From PNMQ01 sp964478775 (lineage in GTDB: Bacteria > Pseudomonadota > Alphaproteobacteria > Paracaedibacterales > CAIOTO01): a DNA stretch of 40,168 bases. The position numbers and the translations under genes are program-made. The notes beneath the pieces were generated by a model that did not search any database, was not told where the DNA came from, and worked only from the letters and a program-made list of their open reading frames with translations. Within the stretch, counting starts at the first letter, position 1. Each line of letters opens with the position of its first letter. Below are positions 17,098 to 26,010 of the stretch, piece by piece. The stretch spans positions 1 to 40,168 of the forward strand of contig CAYZJC010000012.1 in NCBI GenBank assembly GCA_964478775.1, in the 5' to 3' direction.

Positions 17098-19983
17098 CTA
17101 AAAGCGATATTCAATTTTCAACATGGCTGTATGGTTGCTCATTTTATGGGAGAGTGTTCCAAAATATGACAAAATCAGCTTTAGTTTGTTTTCAATGTTG
17201 AAGTATGACCCATATAATTGGAAATAATGCTTGTTTCTACCTTTGGCTCCTGGTGTGACCGATGTCGTTGGGGTAACGGTGTATTGAAAGTTGTTAATGG
17301 GTACTGGACCACCTTGTGCACTGCTTGTGGTTTTGCCGCCAGAACTGACGGCTTGATAACCATATTCATATACACCCGTTAGCCTAAATTCAGACTCACT
17401 ATTTTTCCAAGATTTACGAAGACCAATACCACCATAGTATTCTAATTGATTACTATCAGTCGTTTTTACTGTAATGTTGTAGATATCTGAGCCAGTTTCA
17501 ACGATAGGGTCACTTGAAAGGTGTTTGAGTGTTGCCCCAAAGTCAAGTCTACAGCTGAAATGTTCAAGTTGCTTAATATTAAATAAGTAGTTTAACTGGG
17601 CATTAAGCGTTGTGTTTCTATTTTCATATGAAGCAGTTGTGTAGTATCTTTCTGAAGAGGAAGGATTTTTGGTATCTGAACGTTTCAGATCATAGTCAGT
17701 AACCACATGACTTGCCATTAGTTCATGGCCAAAGTTTCCTTTGTCTTTGTAGTCTGTATACTTGAGTTTATGGAAGGCTCCAAAAATATAGCCTGTCCCT
17801 GCTGATGAATTATATGGCTGTGATAAAAGGTGTGAACGTGAGAATAAAATACCTGTTAAGAAACCGATGGTAGAGATATTGTCTTTATCGCGTTTTTCAA
17901 TGCCTATGAGTGTGCCGCCTGATCTGCCAATGGAGCCGGCTTTAGACCCATCATTTTCTAAACGAGATAAGTTCACAAATGGTGATGTCCACAAACGCAT
18001 TTGCCCTTTATCGATAGATTGTATACCATTCGCATTTAACACATTTGCGATTTGTTCAATACCATTATAACCTTTGCGTGATTTTTGCAATGCCATATAC
18101 ATTGCCTTAAATCTAAATTCCCCACCTAAAGATTGTTCCATCGGTGCCATGGTTTCACCGTGACTGCTAAACACAGGGCCGCTTAATTCAATGTCATTGA
18201 CAAGTCCTTCCGCATTCACATCACCAGTATTGATTATTAAAACGTCTAGTGCTGCTTTTAACTCATTCAAACCATTGATCATTAATGCCTGTAAGATACT
18301 TTGCTCATCCAGGTTGTTCCAGTCTTTTTCTAAAGTCATTTTTAAGATAATGTGCTTTTTGTCTTCTGATGGGCCAACTTCCATGGTTAAACCGTATTCT
18401 GGTTGTTGAATCCAGACTATCCCAGTGACGTTTCCAGCAATACTGCCGTTGGTTTCAATCAGGTTATAGTTTGTTGTTTGGGCTGGGTAGTGCCCTGGTT
18501 TTAAAACTGGCAGAACGATGAACATTGAATTTTCAAGGTTGACGTTACCTTCATCAGTTCCATGAATTTTGATACGCGATGAGGTTGTGTCTGGCTCAAT
18601 TGCAGCAATATAAAAGTTGATAGCAGATGCTTTATAGTAATCTAAAATATTGAGTGTGCTCACTTTTCTTTCGTCAGGCACAATGAAGGTATAGCCTCCG
18701 TTGTCTTCTGTTTCTTCAAGGCTTTTAATTGTACCTGTTGAGAAAACAAAGCTCATGCCAGATATGTATACAGGCGCTTGTGGGATAGCCCCTTTGACTT
18801 GTAGGAATCCATTTTCTAATGTGATGGGGGCAGTAAAATCTGGGTTATCATTATTAATTGAGAGTCTTCCAAAGATATTGCTATTAAAGTCAAGATAAGT
18901 TGAGTTGTTTAAGACATCCATCTCTTCTTGGTTATATTGATCACTATTCATTGTCACATAAATTGAATTATTAGTTCCTGTGTTGGTTAAGACACCATCT
19001 AAATTCATATTTTTTGTCATTGGAACCTTAAATATGATTGGTCCATTTGATAAATCAAAATGAATGTCTGTTCCAATGGTTGATTTGTTTGTTGTTGTGA
19101 GTTTGGCCCCATTATTTAATGTAATTTGTCCCGTTACTTGGGTGAGTGTTATAGGTTCTTGGTTAAGATTCTTGGCTGTAAACTTAAGGTCTGTGTCTAC
19201 TGTTAAATATTTATTGTTTTGTTCCGAGCCGTCAACAGTTACGTCATTTCCCCCTAAAATTTCAACAAAAGCGTCTGAAATTGCGATATCCAAGTCGAGA
19301 TTTTGAGGGTTTTGTGAGGCCCAAGAGGCATTGGAAATGTTGCTAATGTCAGATAGGTTAAATGTTTTTGTCGTTGCATAATGCCCAGGAACAGGGGTAA
19401 TGGTTAAAGGTAAGGGGTCATTATTGTTGAAAGTGGAGGAGTTATCTGTGAAGATTTTATCTATTGTAGTGGGGCTAAAGTATAATAAAATTTTACTATT
19501 GCCTTGTACGTTTACGGTACTGTTTTCAAAATGAAGAGTTGACCCAACAGGTATCGTCACACCAGAAGGGCTTGTAAAACCGCCGTTACTTGGGGATAGA
19601 ATGTTTGTATTGATAGACCCTTCAGAAAATGTAACATTACTTTGAATGCTCATTGGGCCAGCGAGAACTGAACCGTCTGCAATGTTAATATGATTGGTTG
19701 AGTTTCCAATGCTTCCCATGACATACATAGTACCTGCAGCAACCAATGTGTCACCGTCTAAGCTTACATCCCCTAATACAAGTAGGCTTCCATCACCAAG
19801 CTTCACAACAGTTGCAGGATTATTACCCAACTGTTCAAGGTTTTTTAAGGTTAAGGTTTGACCTGTGTTAACGTTGATTGAAGTTCCTGGTCTTGCAAAT
19901 GCACTTACTGCAAGGCTAAGTGATAAGATTGATGTAATAAGGAGATGTTTTTTGTATGTACGTAATAGGGAATGCTTTTTCAT
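17098..19983 (-). CDS. Autotransporter (type Va) with passenger and C-terminal beta-barrel
   Basis: 961 residues: signal peptide (1-30, ending VSAFA), a beta-strand-rich passenger from about 31 to 600, and an autotransporter barrel over about the last 280 residues. The barrel region has the family look: GQMRLWTSPFVNLSRLENDG, then GGTLIGIEKRD, alternating amphipathic strands, and a C-terminal strand ending MLKIEYRF with terminal Phe, the outer-membrane insertion signal. The passenger would be displayed or released at the outer surface; its target cannot be told. The first gene of a likely two-gene unit with the exported protein at 14134. It is divergent from the glycosyltransferase gene. Confidence 0.9.
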   Translation of the reverse strand: MKKHSLLRTYKKHLLITSILSLSLAVSAFARPGTSINVNTGQTLTLKNLEQLGNNPATVVKLGDGSLLVLGDVSLDGDTLVAAGTMYVMGSIGNSTNHINIADGSVLAGPMSIQSNVTFSEGSINTNILSPSNGGFTSPSGVTIPVGSTLHFENSTVNVQGNSKILLYFSPTTIDKIFTDNSSTFNNNDPLPLTITPVPGHYATTKTFNLSDISNISNASWASQNPQNLDLDIAISDAFVEILGGNDVTVDGSEQNNKYLTVDTDLKFTAKNLNQEPITLTQVTGQITLNNGAKLTTTNKSTIGTDIHFDLSNGPIIFKVPMTKNMNLDGVLTNTGTNNSIYVTMNSDQYNQEEMDVLNNSTYLDFNSNIFGRLSINNDNPDFTAPITLENGFLQVKGAIPQAPVYISGMSFVFSTGTIKSLEETEDNGGYTFIVPDERKVSTLNILDYYKASAINFYIAAIEPDTTSSRIKIHGTDEGNVNLENSMFIVLPVLKPGHYPAQTTNYNLIETNGSIAGNVTGIVWIQQPEYGLTMEVGPSEDKKHIILKMTLEKDWNNLDEQSILQALMINGLNELKAALDVLIINTGDVNAEGLVNDIELSGPVFSSHGETMAPMEQSLGGEFRFKAMYMALQKSRKGYNGIEQIANVLNANGIQSIDKGQMRLWTSPFVNLSRLENDGSKAGSIGRSGGTLIGIEKRDKDNISTIGFLTGILFSRSHLLSQPYNSSAGTGYIFGAFHKLKYTDYKDKGNFGHELMASHVVTDYDLKRSDTKNPSSSERYYTTASYENRNTTLNAQLNYLFNIKQLEHFSCRLDFGATLKHLSSDPIVETGSDIYNITVKTTDSNQLEYYGGIGLRKSWKNSESEFRLTGVYEYGYQAVSSGGKTTSSAQGGPVPINNFQYTVTPTTSVTPGAKGRNKHYFQLYGSYFNIENKLKLILSYFGTLSHKMSNHTAMLKIEYRF

Positions 19984-20100
19984 AAAATTTATCTAAAATT
20001 TGAGGTTTGTAATTTATGATTACGTATCTTGAAAAAAAATTCAATATCTAAAATGTCTCTTGGTTATGGAAGTTTTCTATGATTGTTGTTTTTCTGTGGG

Positions 20101-20135
20101 AATTAGTATTAATTTTGCTAAAATTAATACTAATT
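20101..20135 (+). promoter_or_regulatory. 16-bp perfect palindrome in the leader of the glycosyltransferase gene
   Basis: AATTAGTATTAATTTT (20101-20116) is followed by GCT and its exact reverse complement (20120-20135), then CTTTT. It lies 24 bases before the preferred ATG at 20160 and inside the 176-base region between two divergent genes. As RNA it forms a hairpin followed by a short T run. It could be an attenuator, a terminator or a protein-binding operator. Confidence 0.6.
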
Positions 20136-20159
20136 CTTTTAGCGGCTTACCCATTCATT

Positions 20160-22313
20160 ATGAAAATATATATATATCAGTTGATCACCTTTGTTGTTAT
20201 GTTTTGGGGAAATGTAGCGCATTCTTTAAACTTTCTTGATACACAAGAGGACCCTAGCTATTTAAATGGGCAACTTGCAAAAATCAACTTGCAAGCGTTT
20301 AATAATGTGACTTTTGACATTAAACCGATTCAGCGATTGCAACATTTTTTAAACACATGTTCTAACCCTTATTTTAGACAATTGCGTTTTGGGAAGTTAG
20401 AGTATTTAAAGCGTTCTGACCAGTCGTTTGCTTGGAATATTACCCCACTTGGAAAAATTTATGAAACAGAAAGAAAACGCTCACGTGATTTTGTATCTCT
20501 CTTAAATGACAACCCCACTCTCTTTACATTGCCAAGCGTTATGTCTGTTGTCATTCTACTGAGCGAACCTGGGTATGCGCTGCCAATTTCTTGCGTTGAA
20601 GATGTATCTGCAAACCAGGAATTAGACGATATTTTAAAAGACATTCCTGTTTTAGCCCCTTGTAGAAATACGCATTATCCTTGGACGCGCAATTTTATTT
20701 TAATTCCCGATTTTTATATTTTATTTGACTGTGAAAGAACGAATGTTGATGCGTTGTTGGAGGCTTCATTATTACCTTTTGAAAGTCGTAAGGATAGTTT
20801 GTATTTTAGTGGGACTTTAAGTGGGTATCACCACCCCTTTACACTTGAAACAAAAAACAAAAACCCACGCTTCACCTTGCTTGATATGTGCGATCATGAA
20901 CAAGATGAAAGCAGTGACATTGTTTGCAATATCACGCATATTGAACACTTAAAAAATGAAAGACGCAGTCATGTTGATGTGCTCAATTGGTTTAATGCGC
21001 ATCATAGTGAAAAGAAAGGCTGTAACCAAACGTATGAATTTCATGCGGCTTATCAATATTTATTATCTGTAGATGGTTTTGGGGCCGCTTGGGGGAGGGT
21101 ACCATCTATCTTGGCAACCGGTTCAGTTTTGTTTTTGCAAACACAATGTGAACAGTGGTATTTCCCCATGCTGAAAGAAAACCAACATTATATCGCCATT
21201 GCAACTGACTTAAATGATTTACAGCAACACTTACAACAGTGCCGTTCTAATGTGCAGAAAAGCCAAGAAATGGGGTATGCTGGAAAAGAATTTGCTAAGC
21301 AATATTTTAAACGTTCTTGTTTATTGACGTATATCAGTCAAATTATAAAGAGGTTACATGAAAAATGTTGCATTTTTCAGCTGACTTATATGCATGAACC
21401 TAATAAGCAACTCATCTACCGTTATGCAAATGATTATTTTGGAGTTGATTTAAAAGCATATGAAGTATTTGTTAGGCAATTTTCATACGAATATAGAAGT
21501 GCGTTTCAAACCCCAATTGGTGTAGTTACTAACCAAAGCAGTGAATACGCTGGTATTGAAAATATAACCCACCGCATATGGATTACAAACCCAGACGATA
21601 ATCAATTTATCCCGCAAGACAGACTGGAAAATTACGTAGCATCGCTTGAATTAATGCCAATGTGCGACCATATTTTTTGGACATGGGACCGCAATGACGT
21701 TTTAGAACAGCAAGCCTATCTACGTGAACATGGGGTACAATGTTATGCAGTTAAAGATTACATAGACACCTTTATCACAAAGCATTTAATTATAAAGCTG
21801 ATGAATGATGGGCTGTATGGTTTTGCTTCAAATTTGATTCGTTTAGAAGTGTTGAATGAAAAGGGCGGTGTCTATTGTGATATTGGATTAAAGCAGTTAG
21901 TCCCCATAGAACAAGAAATGCAAAGGTTTCATGGTTTGTTTTATGTAAAGAAAAATTGTGAGATTGACGTGTGTGCGATGGGTTTTTCAAAAGCTTCCCC
22001 CTTTTTAAATATGCAGCTAAATTTTATTGCGCGATTGCCTATGATTCCCTTGGAACAGCGCCTTGTGGATATTGCCCCAGCACCTATTCAGGGGATTACT
22101 ACAAGTTATGGGCAAATGGCAATGTTGCCCTTATTTAAGAAATTGAACACCGCCTTTATAATTGGGTTTTTATGTCAAGATGTCCATTTTGAATATGCCG
22201 GTATGCGTTTATGGAAAGCTGACAGTGTACGAACTTTGATGAAAGAAAACCCTAACTATTTTTATGATTTTGCTGTGGAAAGCTCAATGATAGAGACAGT
22301 TCATTATGCTTAG
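20160..22313 (+). CDS. Two-domain glycosyltransferase: GT90 (CAP10)-like plus GT32/DXD-like
   Basis: About 717 residues from the chosen start, which gives an N-terminal signal-like helix (ITFVVMFWGNVAHS). An open frame continues upstream to 20079, but that part overlaps the palindrome. The first half (about 220-390) matches CAP10/GT90: YQYLLSVDGFGAAWGRVPSI, LATGSVLFLQ, YIAIATDLNDLQ and AGKEFAKQYF. The second half (about 465-700) resembles GT32/TcdB-type transferases: HRIWITNPDD, then ASNLIRLEVLNEKGG and VYCDIGLK. The usual DXD metal motif reads D574-I-G576, so the second Asp is missing. It overlaps comF by eight bases. It may glycosylate envelope or exported proteins; the acceptor and the true location are unknown. 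Confidence 0.78.
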   Translation: MKIYIYQLITFVVMFWGNVAHSLNFLDTQEDPSYLNGQLAKINLQAFNNVTFDIKPIQRLQHFLNTCSNPYFRQLRFGKLEYLKRSDQSFAWNITPLGKIYETERKRSRDFVSLLNDNPTLFTLPSVMSVVILLSEPGYALPISCVEDVSANQELDDILKDIPVLAPCRNTHYPWTRNFILIPDFYILFDCERTNVDALLEASLLPFESRKDSLYFSGTLSGYHHPFTLETKNKNPRFTLLDMCDHEQDESSDIVCNITHIEHLKNERRSHVDVLNWFNAHHSEKKGCNQTYEFHAAYQYLLSVDGFGAAWGRVPSILATGSVLFLQTQCEQWYFPMLKENQHYIAIATDLNDLQQHLQQCRSNVQKSQEMGYAGKEFAKQYFKRSCLLTYISQIIKRLHEKCCIFQLTYMHEPNKQLIYRYANDYFGVDLKAYEVFVRQFSYEYRSAFQTPIGVVTNQSSEYAGIENITHRIWITNPDDNQFIPQDRLENYVASLELMPMCDHIFWTWDRNDVLEQQAYLREHGVQCYAVKDYIDTFITKHLIIKLMNDGLYGFASNLIRLEVLNEKGGVYCDIGLKQLVPIEQEMQRFHGLFYVKKNCEIDVCAMGFSKASPFLNMQLNFIARLPMIPLEQRLVDIAPAPIQGITTSYGQMAMLPLFKKLNTAFIIGFLCQDVHFEYAGMRLWKADSVRTLMKENPNYFYDFAVESSMIETVHYA

Positions 22314-23097
22314 ATTTTTTGGCTCTAACATTATACTTTATGCGAAGCAGTTTTTTGTGCACTTGTTGGAATTTATATATCCTCGTCGCTGTTTAATGTG
22401 CCTGCAATTTATTGACGTGATACCAGAATTTAAAACCTGTTTTAGGCCAACTTTATGTTTGACATGTTGGGGTAAGCTTAATTTCATTCAGTCTCCTTGT
22501 TGTGAAAGATGCGCCGCACCTTTAGATTTTGACGGCGCCCCCTGCCAGTCGTGTAAAGGGGTTCGCTTTCAGTTTGATTCTATCACTGCAGCCATTGTTT
22601 ACGATGAAAGTGTTAAGCGTGTTGTTACTGACTTTAAAACGGGCCGAAAGTTGATGCACAAAAATTTATTGGCAACGTGGGCTGTTTCGAACGTCAAGGA
22701 ATTTTTGTTAAGTCAAAAACCTTATGATTTATTGATTCCTGTCCCCTTGCACCCAACACGTTTATATATGCGTGGTTTTAATCAGTCTGCTTATATTGCA
22801 AAGACTTTGATGGAAAATATCCCCGCATTAAAAGAACAGGTGGCATTAAACCATGATGCTTTAAAACGGGTGCGCACGACGAAAACACAAGGTCATAAGT
22901 CAGTTGGCGACAGGCACAAGAATGTGGAAGCAGCCTTCATTGCTGATGCAACACAACTTACCAACAAACGCGTTATTTTGTTGGATGATGTGATGACCAC
23001 AGGTGCAACTCTTAATGCCTGTGCCAGAGCATTAAAGCGTGCGGGGGTGCAATGTGTTCATGTGATTGTGGTCGCAAGGGCAATTAAGAAAACGTAA
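22306..23097 (+). CDS. comF: ComF-family phosphoribosyltransferase-like protein
   Basis: 263 residues. The N-terminus has the ComF zinc-finger cysteines (CLMC, CLTC, CCERC, CQSC over residues 30-82). The C-terminal type I PRTase fold has PVPLHPTRLYMRGFNQS and the PRPP loop VILLDDVMTTGATL (about 223-236). Homologues take part in DNA uptake in competent bacteria, though the biochemical role is unclear. The start ATG overlaps the last codons of the glycosyltransferase, so they are translationally coupled. No other competence gene is in the window. The N-terminus has an extra 20 or so residues before the usual YPRRC start. Confidence 0.93.
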   Translation: MLRFFGSNIILYAKQFFVHLLEFIYPRRCLMCLQFIDVIPEFKTCFRPTLCLTCWGKLNFIQSPCCERCAAPLDFDGAPCQSCKGVRFQFDSITAAIVYDESVKRVVTDFKTGRKLMHKNLLATWAVSNVKEFLLSQKPYDLLIPVPLHPTRLYMRGFNQSAYIAKTLMENIPALKEQVALNHDALKRVRTTKTQGHKSVGDRHKNVEAAFIADATQLTNKRVILLDDVMTTGATLNACARALKRAGVQCVHVIVVARAIKKT

Positions 23098-23429
23098 ATA
23101 ATATTTGTTTTCCCTCATTTATTTAACCTTTAATTTCATTTTCAAAAGGTTTGGAATTTTAAAATTATTTTTAACCCATTTTTAATTTTGTGTTGCTACA
23201 CTTGAACTAGGTTGTGCAATAGTTGTATGGCTTGATTTGGACAGGAAAACATCATTTATGAGAAATTTGCAATACATTTTTTCCAACAGTATTTTACCAC
23301 ACGTGTTTTGTTGTGATAGAGTGCATTGGGTTGATGAATATTTCTATTGCATTTGATTCTTTGTAATGCATCACGTTGGTGTTAGATCGTTTAAGTCTTC
23401 AAAATTGTTTTAAGAGTAGGAGACTATTT
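23098..23429. other. 332-base intergenic region upstream of the AAA+ gene
   Basis: AT-rich, with no recognisable gene. A 32-codon frame (ATG at 23258, stop ending 23356, AGGA upstream) is open but unlike anything I know. The promoter for the AAA+ gene should lie here; no convincing boxes stand out. Confidence 0.5.
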
Positions 23430-25733
23430 ATGTTGAAAAAAAGTCAATTCAATATTTCCGGTGCCGTGCGTGTATTACTGCTGAGTGTTTTTCCTGTTGT
23501 TGCTTTTGCATCAAATGATAATGGTGGTCCCGATGATAATGATAAGCATGTACCACTTTCTAAAAAAATGAAGTTGACACATGATCAGCAACAAAATCAT
23601 GATAGGCCGATGTTTGTTTCTAGAGGTGTGGTTGAACCAATCCCTAATGAATATTTTCAGCTATTTGCAGACTTAACCAAGATAGAATTGGAAAATGCAA
23701 GGCGAGAAGAAAACATTGCGGAGCTTGAAAAATGTGTGATGTCTAGAATCAGTATTTTTGATATGGACTACCGTTTTTCTAAAGAAGAAATAGAACGTAA
23801 CTTAGGGGTGTGGAAAATGGAGGATGAAACGCATCTTCATCATTCCTGGGAGGAACACCTTGACCAGTTTATGTCTTGGAGGTCTGGGGTCAGACTAAAG
23901 AAGTTCCCTTTGTTAAAGCGCGAAAAAATAATGAGTAATTATGCACAGTTATTATTGGAACCAAATGACGGCATTAGTGATATTTTATCGTTGCTTCCTC
24001 CTGTTGAGGCAGATATGCATCTGGTCCCAAATGATTTGGATAATGCGGATATTTTAAAAATTCACGACGAATTGCAAGTGATTAATCACCAACCTACCCT
24101 AGATGAACAAGATCAAAGTGAAATGAGATCTGATCTGCCAGTTATGATGATTCCTTTAGGAGAGGATAAATTCCTGATATTCGCTTTTGAAGATGAAAAT
24201 GGGGGTAAGAAAGAAGAAGCAAGAGATAAACCAAAAGACCCTGGTCAAGTTAAAGCACCCAACCTTGCCGCATTGATTTTAGCGGCCCTAGCAAACTCAA
24301 TGCCAAACGACCCGCAAGATGCCAATACCAATCAACCAAACTCAAAAAAGGGTAAGAAAAAAGGGCGTTCAGCTGGAACATCGTTAACACCACCCTTGCC
24401 ACAAAAGCAATTGAAGAACCAACCCCCACTGCAAACACCACAAGCTACGTATACTTCTTCAAATAGTGAATTTGAAAACGATGCTATGCGACTGATTCAG
24501 TGGAATGAAGTGCCGCAAGCAATTCCTTGTGTCGTTTCAAATGATCCAGATATTACCCTTGACTTTACTGGGCATGACTTAGCTGCGCACTTAAAAGAAC
24601 ATGTGGTTGGGCAAAACCATGCGATGGATTCTTTGGCCGCACTCATACATCGTCACTATTTATCAGTTAATTTAAATGAATGGTATAACGATATGCGCAT
24701 AATGGGAAAGACACACCCGTTTATGGAAGGCTTTGTTCCCATTAAAAAGAGTAATGTGCTGATTGTTGGAAATACAGGTTCTGGTAAAACATTGTCGATG
24801 GATGTCATTGAAAAGTACCTGCATTCCATTGGCCTTAATGTCCCCGTTACTAAAATTAGCGCGGCACCTTTAACAACGACAGGTTATGTTGGCGCCAGCG
24901 CAAGTGATATGTTTGTGTATGCGATTCAAAAAGCAAATGGAGACATTGCAGCTGTTGAAAAGGGAATTTTCTTTATAGATGAGATAGACAAGATTGCGAT
25001 GGTTTCAGAAGACACAGGAAGAGACATTAAAGGTTCTGCTGTTCAAAATGAATTGTTGGATGTCATTCAAGGCGGTGAAACACGTGTGAAGCTTAAAAAA
25101 GATAACCCTTTTTTCCCTGATGAAAAAGAAGTTATTTTAAAAACAGATAATATGCTGTTCATTGTGGCGGGTGCTTTTAAGGGGATGGATTCTGCTGAAC
25201 GTGACTTTATTTCAGATTCTAAGTTAGAAGACTTTGGGTTTGGAAAAGAATTTGTGGGAAGATTTCCTCATCGTGTTGTGTTTAACACAGTGAATCGTGA
25301 TATGATTTTGCAAATTTTAGCAAACCCATACGAGTCTCGTATTCTTCAAGCAAAGCAACTATATAAAATTGGCTATAACATTTCTTTAGACTTTGGCCAA
25401 GATGCATTAGAAGCCATTGCTGATAGAGCTATTTTATATTCAACGGGTGCAAGGGGCCTGCAAGCCATTGTAGAGCGCGTCATTAATTCAAAAGTTCCAA
25501 TGCCAAGTTTTGCAGCAGGCAGTCACATAAGCTTTAGTGCAGAAGATGTCTTTGCTGTTATTAAAGAACCTGAAGTTTCTGAACGCTCAAAACGAAGAGA
25601 AGAAGATGAAAAGGAAAAGGCGGAACTTAAGCGTGAACGCGATGAAGAAAGAGCCGAAAAGAAAAAAGTAAAAGAAGCCGAGAAGGAAAAGGAAGCAAGG
25701 CTTTTAGAGCTTTCAAAGCATCTTTATAATTAA
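23430..25733 (+). CDS. ClpX-like AAA+ ATPase carrying a signal peptide
   Basis: AGGAG at 23418-23422 sets the ATG at 23430 (767 residues). Residues 1-27 are a classic signal peptide (basic start, hydrophobic core, VVAFA cut site). A 380-residue region without known domains follows, with an Asp/Gly/Pro-rich start and a Lys/Pro/Gln-rich linker. From about 385 to 710 is a ClpX/HslU-type AAA+ module: GNTGSGKT (447-454), pore loop GYVG (485-488), Walker B IFFIDEID (513-520), and the ClpX sensor-2 box GARGL (R675). The ClpX zinc finger and the IGF ClpP-docking insertion between the AFKGMD and GFGKEFVGR segments are absent. The last 50 residues are a charged Lys/Glu coiled coil. Presumably an unfoldase acting outside the cytosol or in the host; no protease partner is nearby. 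Confidence 0.88.
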   Translation: MLKKSQFNISGAVRVLLLSVFPVVAFASNDNGGPDDNDKHVPLSKKMKLTHDQQQNHDRPMFVSRGVVEPIPNEYFQLFADLTKIELENARREENIAELEKCVMSRISIFDMDYRFSKEEIERNLGVWKMEDETHLHHSWEEHLDQFMSWRSGVRLKKFPLLKREKIMSNYAQLLLEPNDGISDILSLLPPVEADMHLVPNDLDNADILKIHDELQVINHQPTLDEQDQSEMRSDLPVMMIPLGEDKFLIFAFEDENGGKKEEARDKPKDPGQVKAPNLAALILAALANSMPNDPQDANTNQPNSKKGKKKGRSAGTSLTPPLPQKQLKNQPPLQTPQATYTSSNSEFENDAMRLIQWNEVPQAIPCVVSNDPDITLDFTGHDLAAHLKEHVVGQNHAMDSLAALIHRHYLSVNLNEWYNDMRIMGKTHPFMEGFVPIKKSNVLIVGNTGSGKTLSMDVIEKYLHSIGLNVPVTKISAAPLTTTGYVGASASDMFVYAIQKANGDIAAVEKGIFFIDEIDKIAMVSEDTGRDIKGSAVQNELLDVIQGGETRVKLKKDNPFFPDEKEVILKTDNMLFIVAGAFKGMDSAERDFISDSKLEDFGFGKEFVGRFPHRVVFNTVNRDMILQILANPYESRILQAKQLYKIGYNISLDFGQDALEAIADRAILYSTGARGLQAIVERVINSKVPMPSFAAGSHISFSAEDVFAVIKEPEVSERSKRREEDEKEKAELKRERDEERAEKKKVKEAEKEKEARLLELSKHLYN

Positions 25734-25744
25734 TAAATGAATGG

Positions 25745-25782
25745 CCCCACTCTCTTTTGTAAATGCTTTACAAAGAGGGGGG
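25745..25782 (+). terminator. Hairpin after the AAA+ gene, possible terminator
   Basis: CTCTTTTGTAAA (25752-25763) pairs with TTTACAAAGAG (25767-25777) over a TGC loop with one bulge, and outer CCCC/GGGG can extend it. There is no T run behind it, so it may only stabilise the 3' end. It starts 12 bases after the stop codon. Confidence 0.45.
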
Positions 25783-25798
25783 AAATACCTGTAGGTGT

Positions 25799-25981
25799 GC
25801 GATAAGGGTTACAAAAATGAGGGACGAAGTGTAGGTTTTCCTACACCAGTCACGACATAACGCTTAAGCCAGATTCGTAAGTGACAAGCGATATCTATCA
25901 TGCCTGCAGGCATTCGTAATACGGGTACGATATAGATAGGCTAACAGTCTCACTTACGACCTACACTTTGTACTTTATCGC
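25799..25981. repeat. Complex imperfect inverted-repeat element centred on a 14-bp palindrome
   Basis: Nested arms: GCGATAA 25799-25805 with 25975-25981; ACGAAGTGTAGGT 25824-25836 with 25959-25971 (12 of 13); CGTAAGTGA 25876-25884 with 25950-25958; TATCTAT 25892-25898 with 25932-25938. The centre is ATGCCTGCAGGCAT (25900-25913). A competing local hairpin GTGTAGG-TTTT-CCTACAC lies at 25829-25846. It sits between two convergent genes and has no open frame. A miniature inverted-repeat element or a structured RNA end are both possible. Confidence 0.6.
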
Positions 25982-26010
25982 TATCATAACCTCGTTATAG
26001 TAAATTAAAC

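Noticed and set aside
20079..20159. Upstream ATG extending the glycosyltransferase by 27 residues
   Set aside because: The hydrophobic extension is coded mostly by the AT-rich palindrome; the ATG at 20160 gives a normal signal-like N-terminus.
23258..23356. 32-codon frame upstream of the AAA+ gene
   Set aside because: Too short, Cys-rich without pattern, and no recognisable similarity; left as part of the intergenic region.
23376..23429. In-frame upstream start for the AAA+ gene
   Set aside because: AGGAG seven bases before 23430 fixes the start; the upstream codons would hide a perfect signal peptide behind 18 polar residues.
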